Source: Campylobacterota bacterium
GTDB lineage: Bacteria > Campylobacterota > Campylobacteria > Campylobacterales > JAADDG01
Reading direction: 5' to 3'
Length of the DNA: 12,800 nucleotides
Assembly (NCBI GenBank): GCA_013154075.1
Contig: JAADDG010000061.1
Span: 1 to 12,800, forward strand
Positions 7,446-12,800 of the stretch are shown in pieces. Both the position numbers and the translations under genes were made by a program. The notes beneath the pieces were generated by a model, which saw only the letters and a list, made by a program, of their open reading frames with translations, was not told the DNA's origin and ran no database searches. The stretch's first letter is position 1. Each line of letters starts with the position of its first letter.

Positions 7446-7477
7446 CTTTCTTCAAATTTTTGCAAGAAAGGATGGAA

Positions 7478-9079
7478 TTGAACTTAATCCCGCTTTTACT
7501 AATTACACTCCTAATAGCCATAACGATAAATATCATATTAAAAAGATTCAATATTCCTACAATAATAGGATATATTCTTACGGGAGTGATAATCAAATAT
7601 CTCTTTTCGCTCCAGCATCTGCACAATGAGACTCTCTATCACATAGCGGAATTTGGAATAGTGTTTTTGATGTTTACGATAGGATTGGAGTTTTCCATAA
7701 GACACCTTTGGAATATGAAAAAAGAGGTGTTCGTAAACGGCTTTTTGCAGGTTTTTATCACAGGAAACGTCCTTGGAGCGATATGTCACGAGATTTTGGG
7801 AATGGAGCTTAAAACCTCCATAATCGTCGGGTTTGCTCTATCTCTCTCTTCAACCGCCATTGTTTTGAAAATACTTAATGAAAACAGGGAAATAAACAAA
7901 GCTTACGGAAGAAAAGCTTTGGGAATTCTTCTCTTTCAAGATATAGCGGTAATTCCCATCCTTCTTATGATCTCGATCTTTACAAGCGAAGACGCAAACG
8001 TCTCAACCCTTATTTTAAATACCGTTTTGGGAGCTTTAAGCGTATTTGGAATCCTTTTTATCGTAGGAAAATATTTCATCAACAAATTTTTAAGCTGGGT
8101 GGTTTTGACCGACTCTACGGAAATTTTTATAAGTTCCATCCTTCTTATAGTAATAGGCTCATCTTTTATAGCCTATTATTTCGGATTTTCATACTCTCTT
8201 GGAGCATTTATAGCGGGAATGATGATAGCCGAGAGTAAGTTCAAATATCAAATAGAAGCCGATTTGACACCATTTAGGGATCTTTTGCTCGGCGTCTTTT
8301 TCATAACGGTGGGAATGCAGATAGATTTGGAAATCGCGGCTCAAAATATCGGATGGATTTTAGCCGTACTTTTTGGAGTGATGTTTATAAAAGCTTTGAT
8401 AATTTTCATCATCCTATCTATCGGCGATCTCAAAAGAACGGCACTAAAAACGGCACTTTCTTTGATGCAGATAGGAGAATTCGCTCTGGCTATCTTCTCC
8501 TTGGCACATTCTAAAAATCTGCTTGACGATCAAACGAATCAGATTTTGATTTTGGCGGTGGTATTTTCTATGATAATCTCTCCGTTTGTCTTAAACCATG
8601 TCAAAAAAATTGCCGGTATCTTTATCAAAGAGAAGATAGTAGACGAAGAAGCCATCCCTACAGGTTACCACAATCACATAATAATATGCGGCTACGGACC
8701 TCTCGGACAAAAAATAGCCAAAAAATTAAAAGATATGAATATAAAGTATTTAATTATTGAATACGATATAGAGCTTGTCAAGATAGGAAAATCGCAAAAC
8801 GAACCGGTATATTTCGGAAACGCAGCCCAAAAAACGATACTTGAGGCGGCAAATATCAAAGAGGCGATAGCCACGATAGTCGCTATAGAAAACAGCGAGC
8901 ATTTAAGACTCGTATGCGAAGCGATATCTTCGGTAAGCAAATTTGTAAACACCGTAGTAAAAGTAAAAGATCTCAAAGAAAAAAGGCTTCTTGAAGATCT
9001 TCATATCAACCATATAGTGGTAGAAAGTGAAAAAATGGCGGAGATTTTGACAAACGAAGCTTTAATTTGCAAGATATAA
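7478..9079 (+). CDS. Kef-type monovalent cation:proton antiporter (CPA2) with C-terminal RCK_N domain
   Basis: A protein of 533 residues. About 375 N-terminal residues form some 12 membrane helices of the CPA2 fold. Family marks include FNIPTIIGYILTGVII, FGIVFLMFTIGLEFS, SLSSTAIVLKIL, GILLFQDIAVIPILL (Q154-D155) and LGAFIAGMMIAES followed by EADLTPFRDLLLGVFFITVGMQID, as in KefB/KefC. The cytoplasmic tail starts HNHIIICGYGPLGQKIA, an NAD(H)/nucleotide-binding Rossmann GxGxxG (G405, G407, G410), and ends soon after it, so there is an RCK_N but no RCK_C domain. The likely job is K+ or Na+ exchange for protons, in pH or stress homeostasis; the ion is not readable. Start: TTG at 7478 sits 5 nt from AAAGGA; an in-frame ATG at 7472 overlaps that site and a TTG at 7460 lacks one, so a start at 7472 is possible. 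Confidence 0.88.
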   Translation: MNLIPLLLITLLIAITINIILKRFNIPTIIGYILTGVIIKYLFSLQHLHNETLYHIAEFGIVFLMFTIGLEFSIRHLWNMKKEVFVNGFLQVFITGNVLGAICHEILGMELKTSIIVGFALSLSSTAIVLKILNENREINKAYGRKALGILLFQDIAVIPILLMISIFTSEDANVSTLILNTVLGALSVFGILFIVGKYFINKFLSWVVLTDSTEIFISSILLIVIGSSFIAYYFGFSYSLGAFIAGMMIAESKFKYQIEADLTPFRDLLLGVFFITVGMQIDLEIAAQNIGWILAVLFGVMFIKALIIFIILSIGDLKRTALKTALSLMQIGEFALAIFSLAHSKNLLDDQTNQILILAVVFSMIISPFVLNHVKKIAGIFIKEKIVDEEAIPTGYHNHIIICGYGPLGQKIAKKLKDMNIKYLIIEYDIELVKIGKSQNEPVYFGNAAQKTILEAANIKEAIATIVAIENSEHLRLVCEAISSVSKFVNTVVKVKDLKEKRLLEDLHINHIVVESEKMAEILTNEALICKI

Positions 9080-9118
9080 GGTAAAATATCCTTACAAAAA
9101 AACACAAAAGGTATTTTT

Positions 9119-9370
9119 ATGGAAAAAATACTAAACTGTATCGACTCTTACATAAAAGATCTGGAAAAAGAGATTATGGAAATAGTAGCGGATCAATCGA
9201 TACCTTTGACGAGAAAAAATCAGCTTATGGAGCCGATAGCGGATCAAAAGAAGGTTTTAACGATTACAAAAGATCAATTACTTATGATAAAAAACAAAAA
9301 ATATGAAGCAAGATGCAAAATGTCCGATTTAAGATACAAAAACGACAAGGATAGCAATGACTCACTATGA
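9119..9370 (+). CDS. Hypothetical 83-residue charged helical protein upstream of dut
   Basis: I do not recognise this protein. It is short, rich in Lys, Glu, Asp and Ile, with no signal peptide, no membrane segment and a single proline-threonine break (SIPLTRK, about residues 27-33) between two helix-like stretches, about 1-26 and 34-78. The heptad-like spacing of Ile/Leu suggests a helical hairpin or short coiled coil. The gene looks real: AAAGG lies 7 nt upstream of the ATG, and its 3' end overlaps the dUTPase start by 14 nt, supplying the AAGGA ribosome site for that gene. A TAAAAT at 9082-9087 could be a weak -10 just after the antiporter stop. A role linked to the dUTPase is only a guess from coupling. 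Confidence 0.7.
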   Translation: MEKILNCIDSYIKDLEKEIMEIVADQSIPLTRKNQLMEPIADQKKVLTITKDQLLMIKNKKYEARCKMSDLRYKNDKDSNDSL

Positions 9371-10070
9371 TATGGTAAAAGAGATTTTAGTCCTTCAGCA
9401 AAGATTAAACGACGCTACAAACGGAGAAGGCTGGGAAAAAGGATATAATAAATTCGGAAGAATAATAAACTGGAAACGATGTATCTATATGGAGTGCGCG
9501 GAGCTTATCGATAGCTTCAACTGGAAACATTGGAAAGATATCAACGCAAAAGAGCCCGATTGGGAAAACGTAAAGATAGAGATCGTAGATATCTGGCACT
9601 TTATAGCAAGTCTCGGACTTGAGTATTACAAAAACCAAAGATTGGGAACTATCGACGATCTGGCTCAATTTATAGCCGAATCCAAATATTTTACGCTATT
9701 TTGCGAAGAACCCTACTCGGTAGAGACGAAAAACCATTTAGCACAAATGGAGATTATAAATTACGCGGAAGAGGTAATGAGAGACGCGTTAAACAGGGAA
9801 GATAAAAATTTTTACAAACTAATAGACGATGCTATAATTTTATCTCTTCATTGCGGAGTGAACATAGAAGTATTATATAAATTTTATATAGCAAAAAATG
9901 TTTTGAATCAATTTAGACAAGATCACGGATACAAAGAAGGAACTTACCAAAAAGTCATAAACGGAGTGGAGGATAACACTCTGATGCTAAATATAATGGA
10001 CGCGAAAGGAGCGATGACGCCCGATGAACTCTACAAAGAACTCGAAAAAGCCTATAAAAATAGAAAGTAA
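9357..10070 (+). CDS. dut: Dimeric all-alpha dUTPase (dUTPase_2 family)
   Basis: A 237-residue enzyme that hydrolyses dUTP (and in this family also dUDP) to dUMP, keeping uracil out of DNA and feeding dTMP synthesis. It belongs to the all-alpha MazG-like NTP pyrophosphatase group. The metal-binding EXXE-EXXD pattern is seen as YMECAELIDS (E46, E49) and KIEIVDIWHF (E75, D78). The family nucleotide-binding end is visible as YIAKNVLNQFRQDHGYKEGTY (about 177-197), closely resembling the Campylobacter jejuni dimeric dUTPase. The ATG at 9357 has AAGGA 5 nt upstream inside the preceding small gene. It overlaps the following EI24-like gene by 47 nt. A trimeric-type dUTPase is not in the window. Confidence 0.94.
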   Translation: MTHYDMVKEILVLQQRLNDATNGEGWEKGYNKFGRIINWKRCIYMECAELIDSFNWKHWKDINAKEPDWENVKIEIVDIWHFIASLGLEYYKNQRLGTIDDLAQFIAESKYFTLFCEEPYSVETKNHLAQMEIINYAEEVMRDALNREDKNFYKLIDDAIILSLHCGVNIEVLYKFYIAKNVLNQFRQDHGYKEGTYQKVINGVEDNTLMLNIMDAKGAMTPDELYKELEKAYKNRK

Positions 10071-10821
10071 GCAAATTGCTACGATAATAAATATTTTCAA
10101 AATAAGTATTCAAGACTTTTTATCGTCTCCCTTCTTGGGAATGACGATATTGCCGTTTGTAATTACTACGATGCTTCTCTTTGGAATATTTTTATATTTC
10201 GGAGGGGAGTTTTTTCAACTGTTTATGCAGGGTAACGGAGCGGATCTATCCTTCATAAATCCGCAAGAGCATCCATGGCTGGCATCCATTCTCGCTTTCT
10301 CTTTCGTCAAATGGATAGTAGTAACCTTTTTCTACCTAATAGGCGGAGCTTTCGTAATTCTCATATCGGTTATCGTAGCGACAATCATCATAGGTTTCTT
10401 TACTCCAAGAATCGTAAGAGTGATCAGAGAGAGGCACTATCCGGATATAGAGTTGAAAGAAGGATTTAGCATATCAAAGCTTATTTGGATTTACGCCAAA
10501 ATATTTTTGGCATTCATAGGATTATCTCTTCTTTGCATCCCTCTTTTACTGCTTCCTGGAGTAAATTTGGTGATATTTAATATTCCTTTTTACTATCTCT
10601 TTCATAACCTGCTGGTTTTGGACGTAGTATCGAATATCAATACGGAAGAAGAATTTAAAATAATCAAAGAGAAAAAAAGAGGCCAGCTCTACCTTGCTAC
10701 TATGATTTTCTACCTAATGTCTTTGATACCTCTTGTCGGTATGATAGGAACGGTATTTTTCATTATCACCCTATCTCATATCGTATTTTTAGCTACAAGA
10801 GAGATAAGAACTCAAAATTAG
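10024..10821 (+). CDS. EI24/CysZ-like multipass membrane protein
   Basis: A 265-residue inner-membrane protein. A polar, lysine-rich N-terminus (1-20) is followed by a helix SIQDFLSSPFLGMTILPFVIT that opens the EI24 (CysZ-like) domain. Hydrophobic segments lie at about 38-62, 85-125 (probably a re-entrant or double helix), 155-188 and 223-255. The sequence around FFTPRIVRVIRERHYP (about 122-137) is a typical cytoplasmic loop. CysZ relatives transport sulfate, but in Campylobacterota these proteins are usually just called EI24 domain-containing, and I would not assign a substrate. The ATG at 10024 lies 47 nt inside dut; AAAGGAG at 10005-10011 is the best ribosome site though 12 nt away, so coupling to dut is likely. 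The gene is the last of its unit. Confidence 0.8.
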   Translation: MNSTKNSKKPIKIESKQIATIINIFKISIQDFLSSPFLGMTILPFVITTMLLFGIFLYFGGEFFQLFMQGNGADLSFINPQEHPWLASILAFSFVKWIVVTFFYLIGGAFVILISVIVATIIIGFFTPRIVRVIRERHYPDIELKEGFSISKLIWIYAKIFLAFIGLSLLCIPLLLLPGVNLVIFNIPFYYLFHNLLVLDVVSNINTEEEFKIIKEKKRGQLYLATMIFYLMSLIPLVGMIGTVFFIITLSHIVFLATREIRTQN

Positions 10822-10907
10822 ACCAGACTGCAAACTCTCTTTTTGAGTTCTTGCACCTTCTCATAATGCTGTTTAAATTTATAACAATGAGATATCTCCA
10901 TCCACAC

Positions 10908-10931
10908 AACTTTAGAATAAAGTTATTTTTT
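10908..10931 (+). terminator. Probable intrinsic terminator after the EI24-like gene
   Basis: Perfect 7-bp stem AACTTTA / TAAAGTT with a 3-nt GAA loop, followed by A and six T. It lies 87 nt past the EI24-like stop. The stem is AT-rich, so it would be weak. It also overlaps the end of the 79-residue ORF on the other strand. Confidence 0.5.
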
Positions 10932-11162
10932 GTAATTTTTAGAAATTTCCTTTTTAATCTCTTCAATCTTTTTATCATCAAACCCCGTAGCCTTTTTGAT
11001 AACCTCCACATCCACTCCGAGATTTAAAAGGGATTTTGTTAATGCAATTCTCTCTTGTTCCGCTCCTCTCTCTATACCTCTATGAAATCCGCTCTCTTCT
11101 CCCCTTTCAAACCCAATCTCATAAGAGGGCAGATCCTCAACCTTTACTTTAAAATCCATCAT
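10923..11162 (-). CDS. Orphan 79-residue protein resembling the C-terminal tail of Rpn/PD-(D/E)XK-type proteins (probable remnant)
   Basis: The product is strongly helical and charged: KVEDLPSYEIGFERGEESG followed by FHRGIERGAEQER, then a two-helix end GVDVEVIKKATGFDDKKIEEIKKEI. The (E/R)RG(x)E repeat and the xxIxKxTGfxxxxIexik end match the tails of Rpn-family recombination-promoting nucleases/putative transposases, but the nuclease domain is absent. On the minus strand GGAG lies 7 nt before the ATG ending at 11162 and an extended -10 lies further upstream, so it could still be expressed. A stop codon sits two codons upstream in frame, while the preceding 24 codons in another frame also look coding-like. 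I read it as a decayed gene end that may survive as a small ORF. Function unknown. Confidence 0.5.
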   Translation of the reverse strand: MMDFKVKVEDLPSYEIGFERGEESGFHRGIERGAEQERIALTKSLLNLGVDVEVIKKATGFDDKKIEEIKKEISKNYKK

Positions 11163-11206
11163 CTCTTAACTCCGCTACAGTTTCAAGTTTTAAGAGATAT
11201 TTTTTT
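11161..11206. repeat. 9-bp inverted repeat with T-run upstream of the orphan ORF
   Basis: ATCTCTTAA (11161-11169) and TTAAGAGAT (11190-11198) pair perfectly across a 20-nt loop, followed on the plus strand by A and seven T. As RNA from the plus strand it looks like a weak intrinsic terminator. As RNA from the minus strand it spans the start region of the orphan ORF, with the GGAG ribosome site in the loop next to the stem. Confidence 0.45.
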
Positions 11207-11276
11207 AGGACTTTTTTCATCATCTTTATTTAATTTATGTAGTATAAAATTACTGCTGAAATATCACTTCCGATCT

Positions 11277-11285
11277 ATTATAGCA
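11277..11285 (-). promoter_or_regulatory. Extended -10 promoter candidate facing the orphan ORF
   Basis: On the minus strand TGCTATAAT combines the TGN extension with a perfect TATAAT hexamer. It lies in the 182-nt gap between accA and the orphan ORF and would give a leader of about 105-110 nt. I see no clear -35, which an extended -10 does not strictly need. The rest of this gap holds A/T-rich sequence and no obvious terminator for accA. Confidence 0.45.
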
Positions 11286-11344
11286 TAACATGGAAAAAGG
11301 CTAAGAGGGATTTTAAAAAGAAGAATGATTACAAAAAGAAAGGG

Positions 11345-12292
11345 TTACTTTTGCTCTTCTTCGGCAAAAGCTCCTTTGGAGATAAGTTTCTTATATCTAA
11401 GCTCAAGTCTCTCTTCGTCACTCATTTGATCAAGTTCATCGAGAGATTTCAAAAAATACTCTTTCAAAGCCTTAACCGCCCCCGCTTTGTCTCTATGAGC
11501 ACCCACAATCGGCTCGTCTATCACGTCATCTATCAAACCGAGCTCTTTTAGATCATCGGGAGTAATTTTCATAGCTTTGGTAGCGCTTTCCACTTTGGAA
11601 GGGTCGTTCCACAAAATAGCCGCACACCCTTCGGGAGATATTACGCTAAAGACGGAATATCTCATCATAGCAAGCTTATCGCCCACACCGATAGCCAAAG
11701 CTCCTCCGCTTCCTCCCTCTCCGATAACGACGGAGACTATCTTGCTTCTTAGCGTACTAAGCTCAAAAAGATTTCTTGCGATAGCTTCGCTTTGACCTCT
11801 CTCTTCGGCGCCTATTCCGGGATAAGCCCCCGGCGTATCGATCAAAAAGAGTATGGGCAGATTGAATTTCTCGGCGATTTTCGCCACTCTAAGGGCTTTT
11901 CTGTAACCTTCTGGATGAGGCATTCCGAAATTTCTTTTTATCTTATTTTTGGTTCCTCTACCCTTTTGCTCTCCGATAACGACCACTTTTCTATCGTCTA
12001 TATATCCTATATAGCATACGATAGCGGGATCGTCTCTAAAGGTTCTATCTCCATGGATTTCGTGATAATCTCTCATCATCATTCTGATATAATCGAGAGC
12101 ATAAGCCCTATCGGGATGGCGGGCAAGCTGAAGCTTTTGGTAGTCGGAGAGATTTTTATAGGTTTTGGCTATCTCTTTTTCAAGATTCTTTTCCAAAATT
12201 TCGACAGCATCTGTGTCGCCTTTGATTTTGGCGTTTTTGATATCTTCGTCTATTTGTTGAATGCCCTTTTCGAAATCCAAATATATTGCCAT
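11345..12292 (-). CDS. accA: Acetyl-CoA carboxylase carboxyltransferase subunit alpha
   Basis: The alpha subunit of the carboxyltransferase that, with AccD, moves the carboxyl group from biotin-BCCP to acetyl-CoA to make malonyl-CoA, the committed step of fatty acid synthesis. It is 315 residues, the usual family length. Visible blocks: an N-terminal helical region with LSDYQKLQLARHPDRAYALDYI (48-69), the IHGDRTFRDDPAIV segment (79-92), EQKGRGTKNKIKRNFGMPHPEGYRKA with the acetyl-CoA-site region (108-133), IDTPGAYPGIGAEERGQSEAIA (151-172) and the oxyanion/glycine block GEGGSGGALAIGVGD (191-205). The ATG ending at 12292 has AAGG 6-7 nt upstream, placed just beyond the fabF stop; 13 nt separate the two genes. 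The fabF-accA order is also found in Campylobacter and Helicobacter. Confidence 0.97.
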   Translation of the reverse strand: MAIYLDFEKGIQQIDEDIKNAKIKGDTDAVEILEKNLEKEIAKTYKNLSDYQKLQLARHPDRAYALDYIRMMMRDYHEIHGDRTFRDDPAIVCYIGYIDDRKVVVIGEQKGRGTKNKIKRNFGMPHPEGYRKALRVAKIAEKFNLPILFLIDTPGAYPGIGAEERGQSEAIARNLFELSTLRSKIVSVVIGEGGSGGALAIGVGDKLAMMRYSVFSVISPEGCAAILWNDPSKVESATKAMKITPDDLKELGLIDDVIDEPIVGAHRDKAGAVKALKEYFLKSLDELDQMSDEERLELRYKKLISKGAFAEEEQK

Positions 12293-12305
12293 TTATCGCC
12301 TTATA

Positions 12306-12800
12306 TCAAATCTTTTTAAAAATCAAACAGCCGTTCGTTCCACCGAATCCAAAAGAGTTGCTCATAACTACGTTCAAATCCGCCTCTCTCGCTTCGTTAG
12401 GAACATAATCCAAATCACACTCAGGATCCGGAGTCTCATAGTTAATAGTGGGAGGAATCACTCCGTCTCTCATAGCCATCAAGCAAATAACGGCTTCATT
12501 AGCTCCCGCAGCTCCCAAACAGTGGCCTATCTGACCTTTGGTAGAGCTTACCGGAGGAGTGTTCTCCTTGCCTCCAAAAAGTTTTTTTATGGCCATCGTT
12601 TCATAAAGATCGTTATATTTCGTACTCGTTCCATGAGCGTTTATATAATCTATCTTCACATCTCCAGCCATATTCAAAGCCGCTCTCATAGCTCTATATG
12701 CCCCCTCGCCTTCCGGTGCGGGAGTGGTGATGTGATTTGCATCTCCGCTCTCTCCGTAGCCGATTATCTCGGCATAGATTCTCGCTCCTCTTTTTTTGGC
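12306..12800 (-). CDS. fabF: 3-oxoacyl-[acyl-carrier-protein] synthase II, C-terminal part (N-terminus beyond window)
   Basis: KAS II condenses malonyl-ACP with acyl-ACP in fatty acid chain elongation. The open frame runs without a stop to the window edge and gives about 164 of the usual 410 or so residues. I translated the edge part as AKKRGARIYAEIIGYGESGD, followed by a NHITTPAPEGEGAYRAM block. Active-site histidines are visible in YINAHGTSTKYND and, with the conserved lysine, in SSTKGQIGHCLGAAGANEA; the C-terminal glycine-rich SNSFGFGGTNGCLIF is also present. The nucleophilic cysteine lies in the missing N-terminal part. It stops with TGA 13 nt before accA, with which it is surely co-transcribed. 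The supply of acyl chains fits the LOS lipid A gene nearby but the link is only general. Confidence 0.96.
   Translation of the reverse strand, partial: AKKRGARIYAEIIGYGESGDANHITTPAPEGEGAYRAMRAALNMAGDVKIDYINAHGTSTKYNDLYETMAIKKLFGGKENTPPVSSTKGQIGHCLGAAGANEAVICLMAMRDGVIPPTINYETPDPECDLDYVPNEAREADLNVVMSNSFGFGGTNGCLIFKKI

Noticed and set aside
8991..9002. 12-bp palindrome TGAAGATCTTCA near the end of the antiporter gene
   Set aside because: Short enough to occur by chance in a window of this size and made of common codons; no supporting context.
10830..10854. Imperfect hairpin just after the EI24-like stop (GCAAACTC ... GAGTTCTTGC)
   Set aside because: It has a 2-nt bulge and no following T-run; the perfect hairpin with a T-run at 10908-10931 is the better terminator candidate.
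10793..11011. 72-codon minus-strand ORF rich in Arg and Lys, overlapping the orphan ORF
   Set aside because: Out of frame with the Rpn-tail-like ORF, no ribosome site, and a composition typical of a shifted frame of AT-rich sequence.
11792..12319. 175-codon open frame on the plus strand opposite accA
   Set aside because: It lies entirely antisense to the well-supported accA gene and runs on into the fabF end; its translation has no family resemblance and the frame is open because of accA codon bias.

Overview
The window is about 12.8 kb of AT-rich bacterial chromosome. It most likely comes from a Campylobacterota (epsilonproteobacterial) species, possibly a free-living or vent-type one. The inference rests on a lipooligosaccharide (LOS) core cluster that opens with waaC-lpxL and closes with waaF, the layout known from Campylobacter (waaC-htrB pairing also in Helicobacter), on a dimeric all-alpha dUTPase of the Campylobacter type, and on a fabF-accA pair as in Campylobacter and Helicobacter. 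No RNA gene, CRISPR array, insertion sequence or intact mobile element is visible.

Layout. Positions 1-1506 (minus strand) hold a short operon read right to left: a VanZ-like membrane protein, a predicted PolB-type 3'-5' exonuclease, and the N-terminal third of HisH, with a 4-nt stop/start overlap between the last two. Positions 1507-1618 are a divergent promoter region with a perfect 10-bp dyad over the -35 of the leftward promoter. Positions 1619-7398 (plus strand) hold a tightly packed six-gene LOS cluster: heptosyltransferase I (waaC), lipid A acyltransferase (lpxL/htrB), a GT2 core glycosyltransferase, an O-antigen ligase/polymerase-family membrane protein (waaL), a WaaG-like GT4 glycosyltransferase and heptosyltransferase II (waaF). 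All gene junctions there overlap or are 3 nt apart, so it reads as one transcription unit.

Positions 7440-10821 (plus strand) hold a Kef-type cation:proton antiporter with a C-terminal RCK_N domain, an unrecognised 83-residue charged protein, a dimeric dUTPase and an EI24/CysZ-like membrane protein. The last three overlap by 14 and 47 nt. A small hairpin plus T-run at 10908-10931 probably ends this unit.

Positions 10818-11300 are the only untidy stretch. On the minus strand they carry an orphan 79-residue ORF resembling the helical C-terminal tail of Rpn/PD-(D/E)XK-type proteins, flanked on both sides by further coding-like but disrupted reading frames. Positions 11345-12800 (minus strand) hold accA and the C-terminal part of fabF, both housekeeping fatty acid synthesis genes.

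Taken together, the window is dominated by cell-envelope genes (LOS core assembly, lipid A acylation, fatty acid supply) with housekeeping nucleotide and ion-homeostasis genes. I do not see a convincing new defence or mobile system. The most unusual signals are a perfect 24-bp palindrome inside waaL, the dyad in the vanZ/waaC divergent promoter, a possibly leaderless exonuclease mRNA and the decayed locus around 10.8-11.3 kb.
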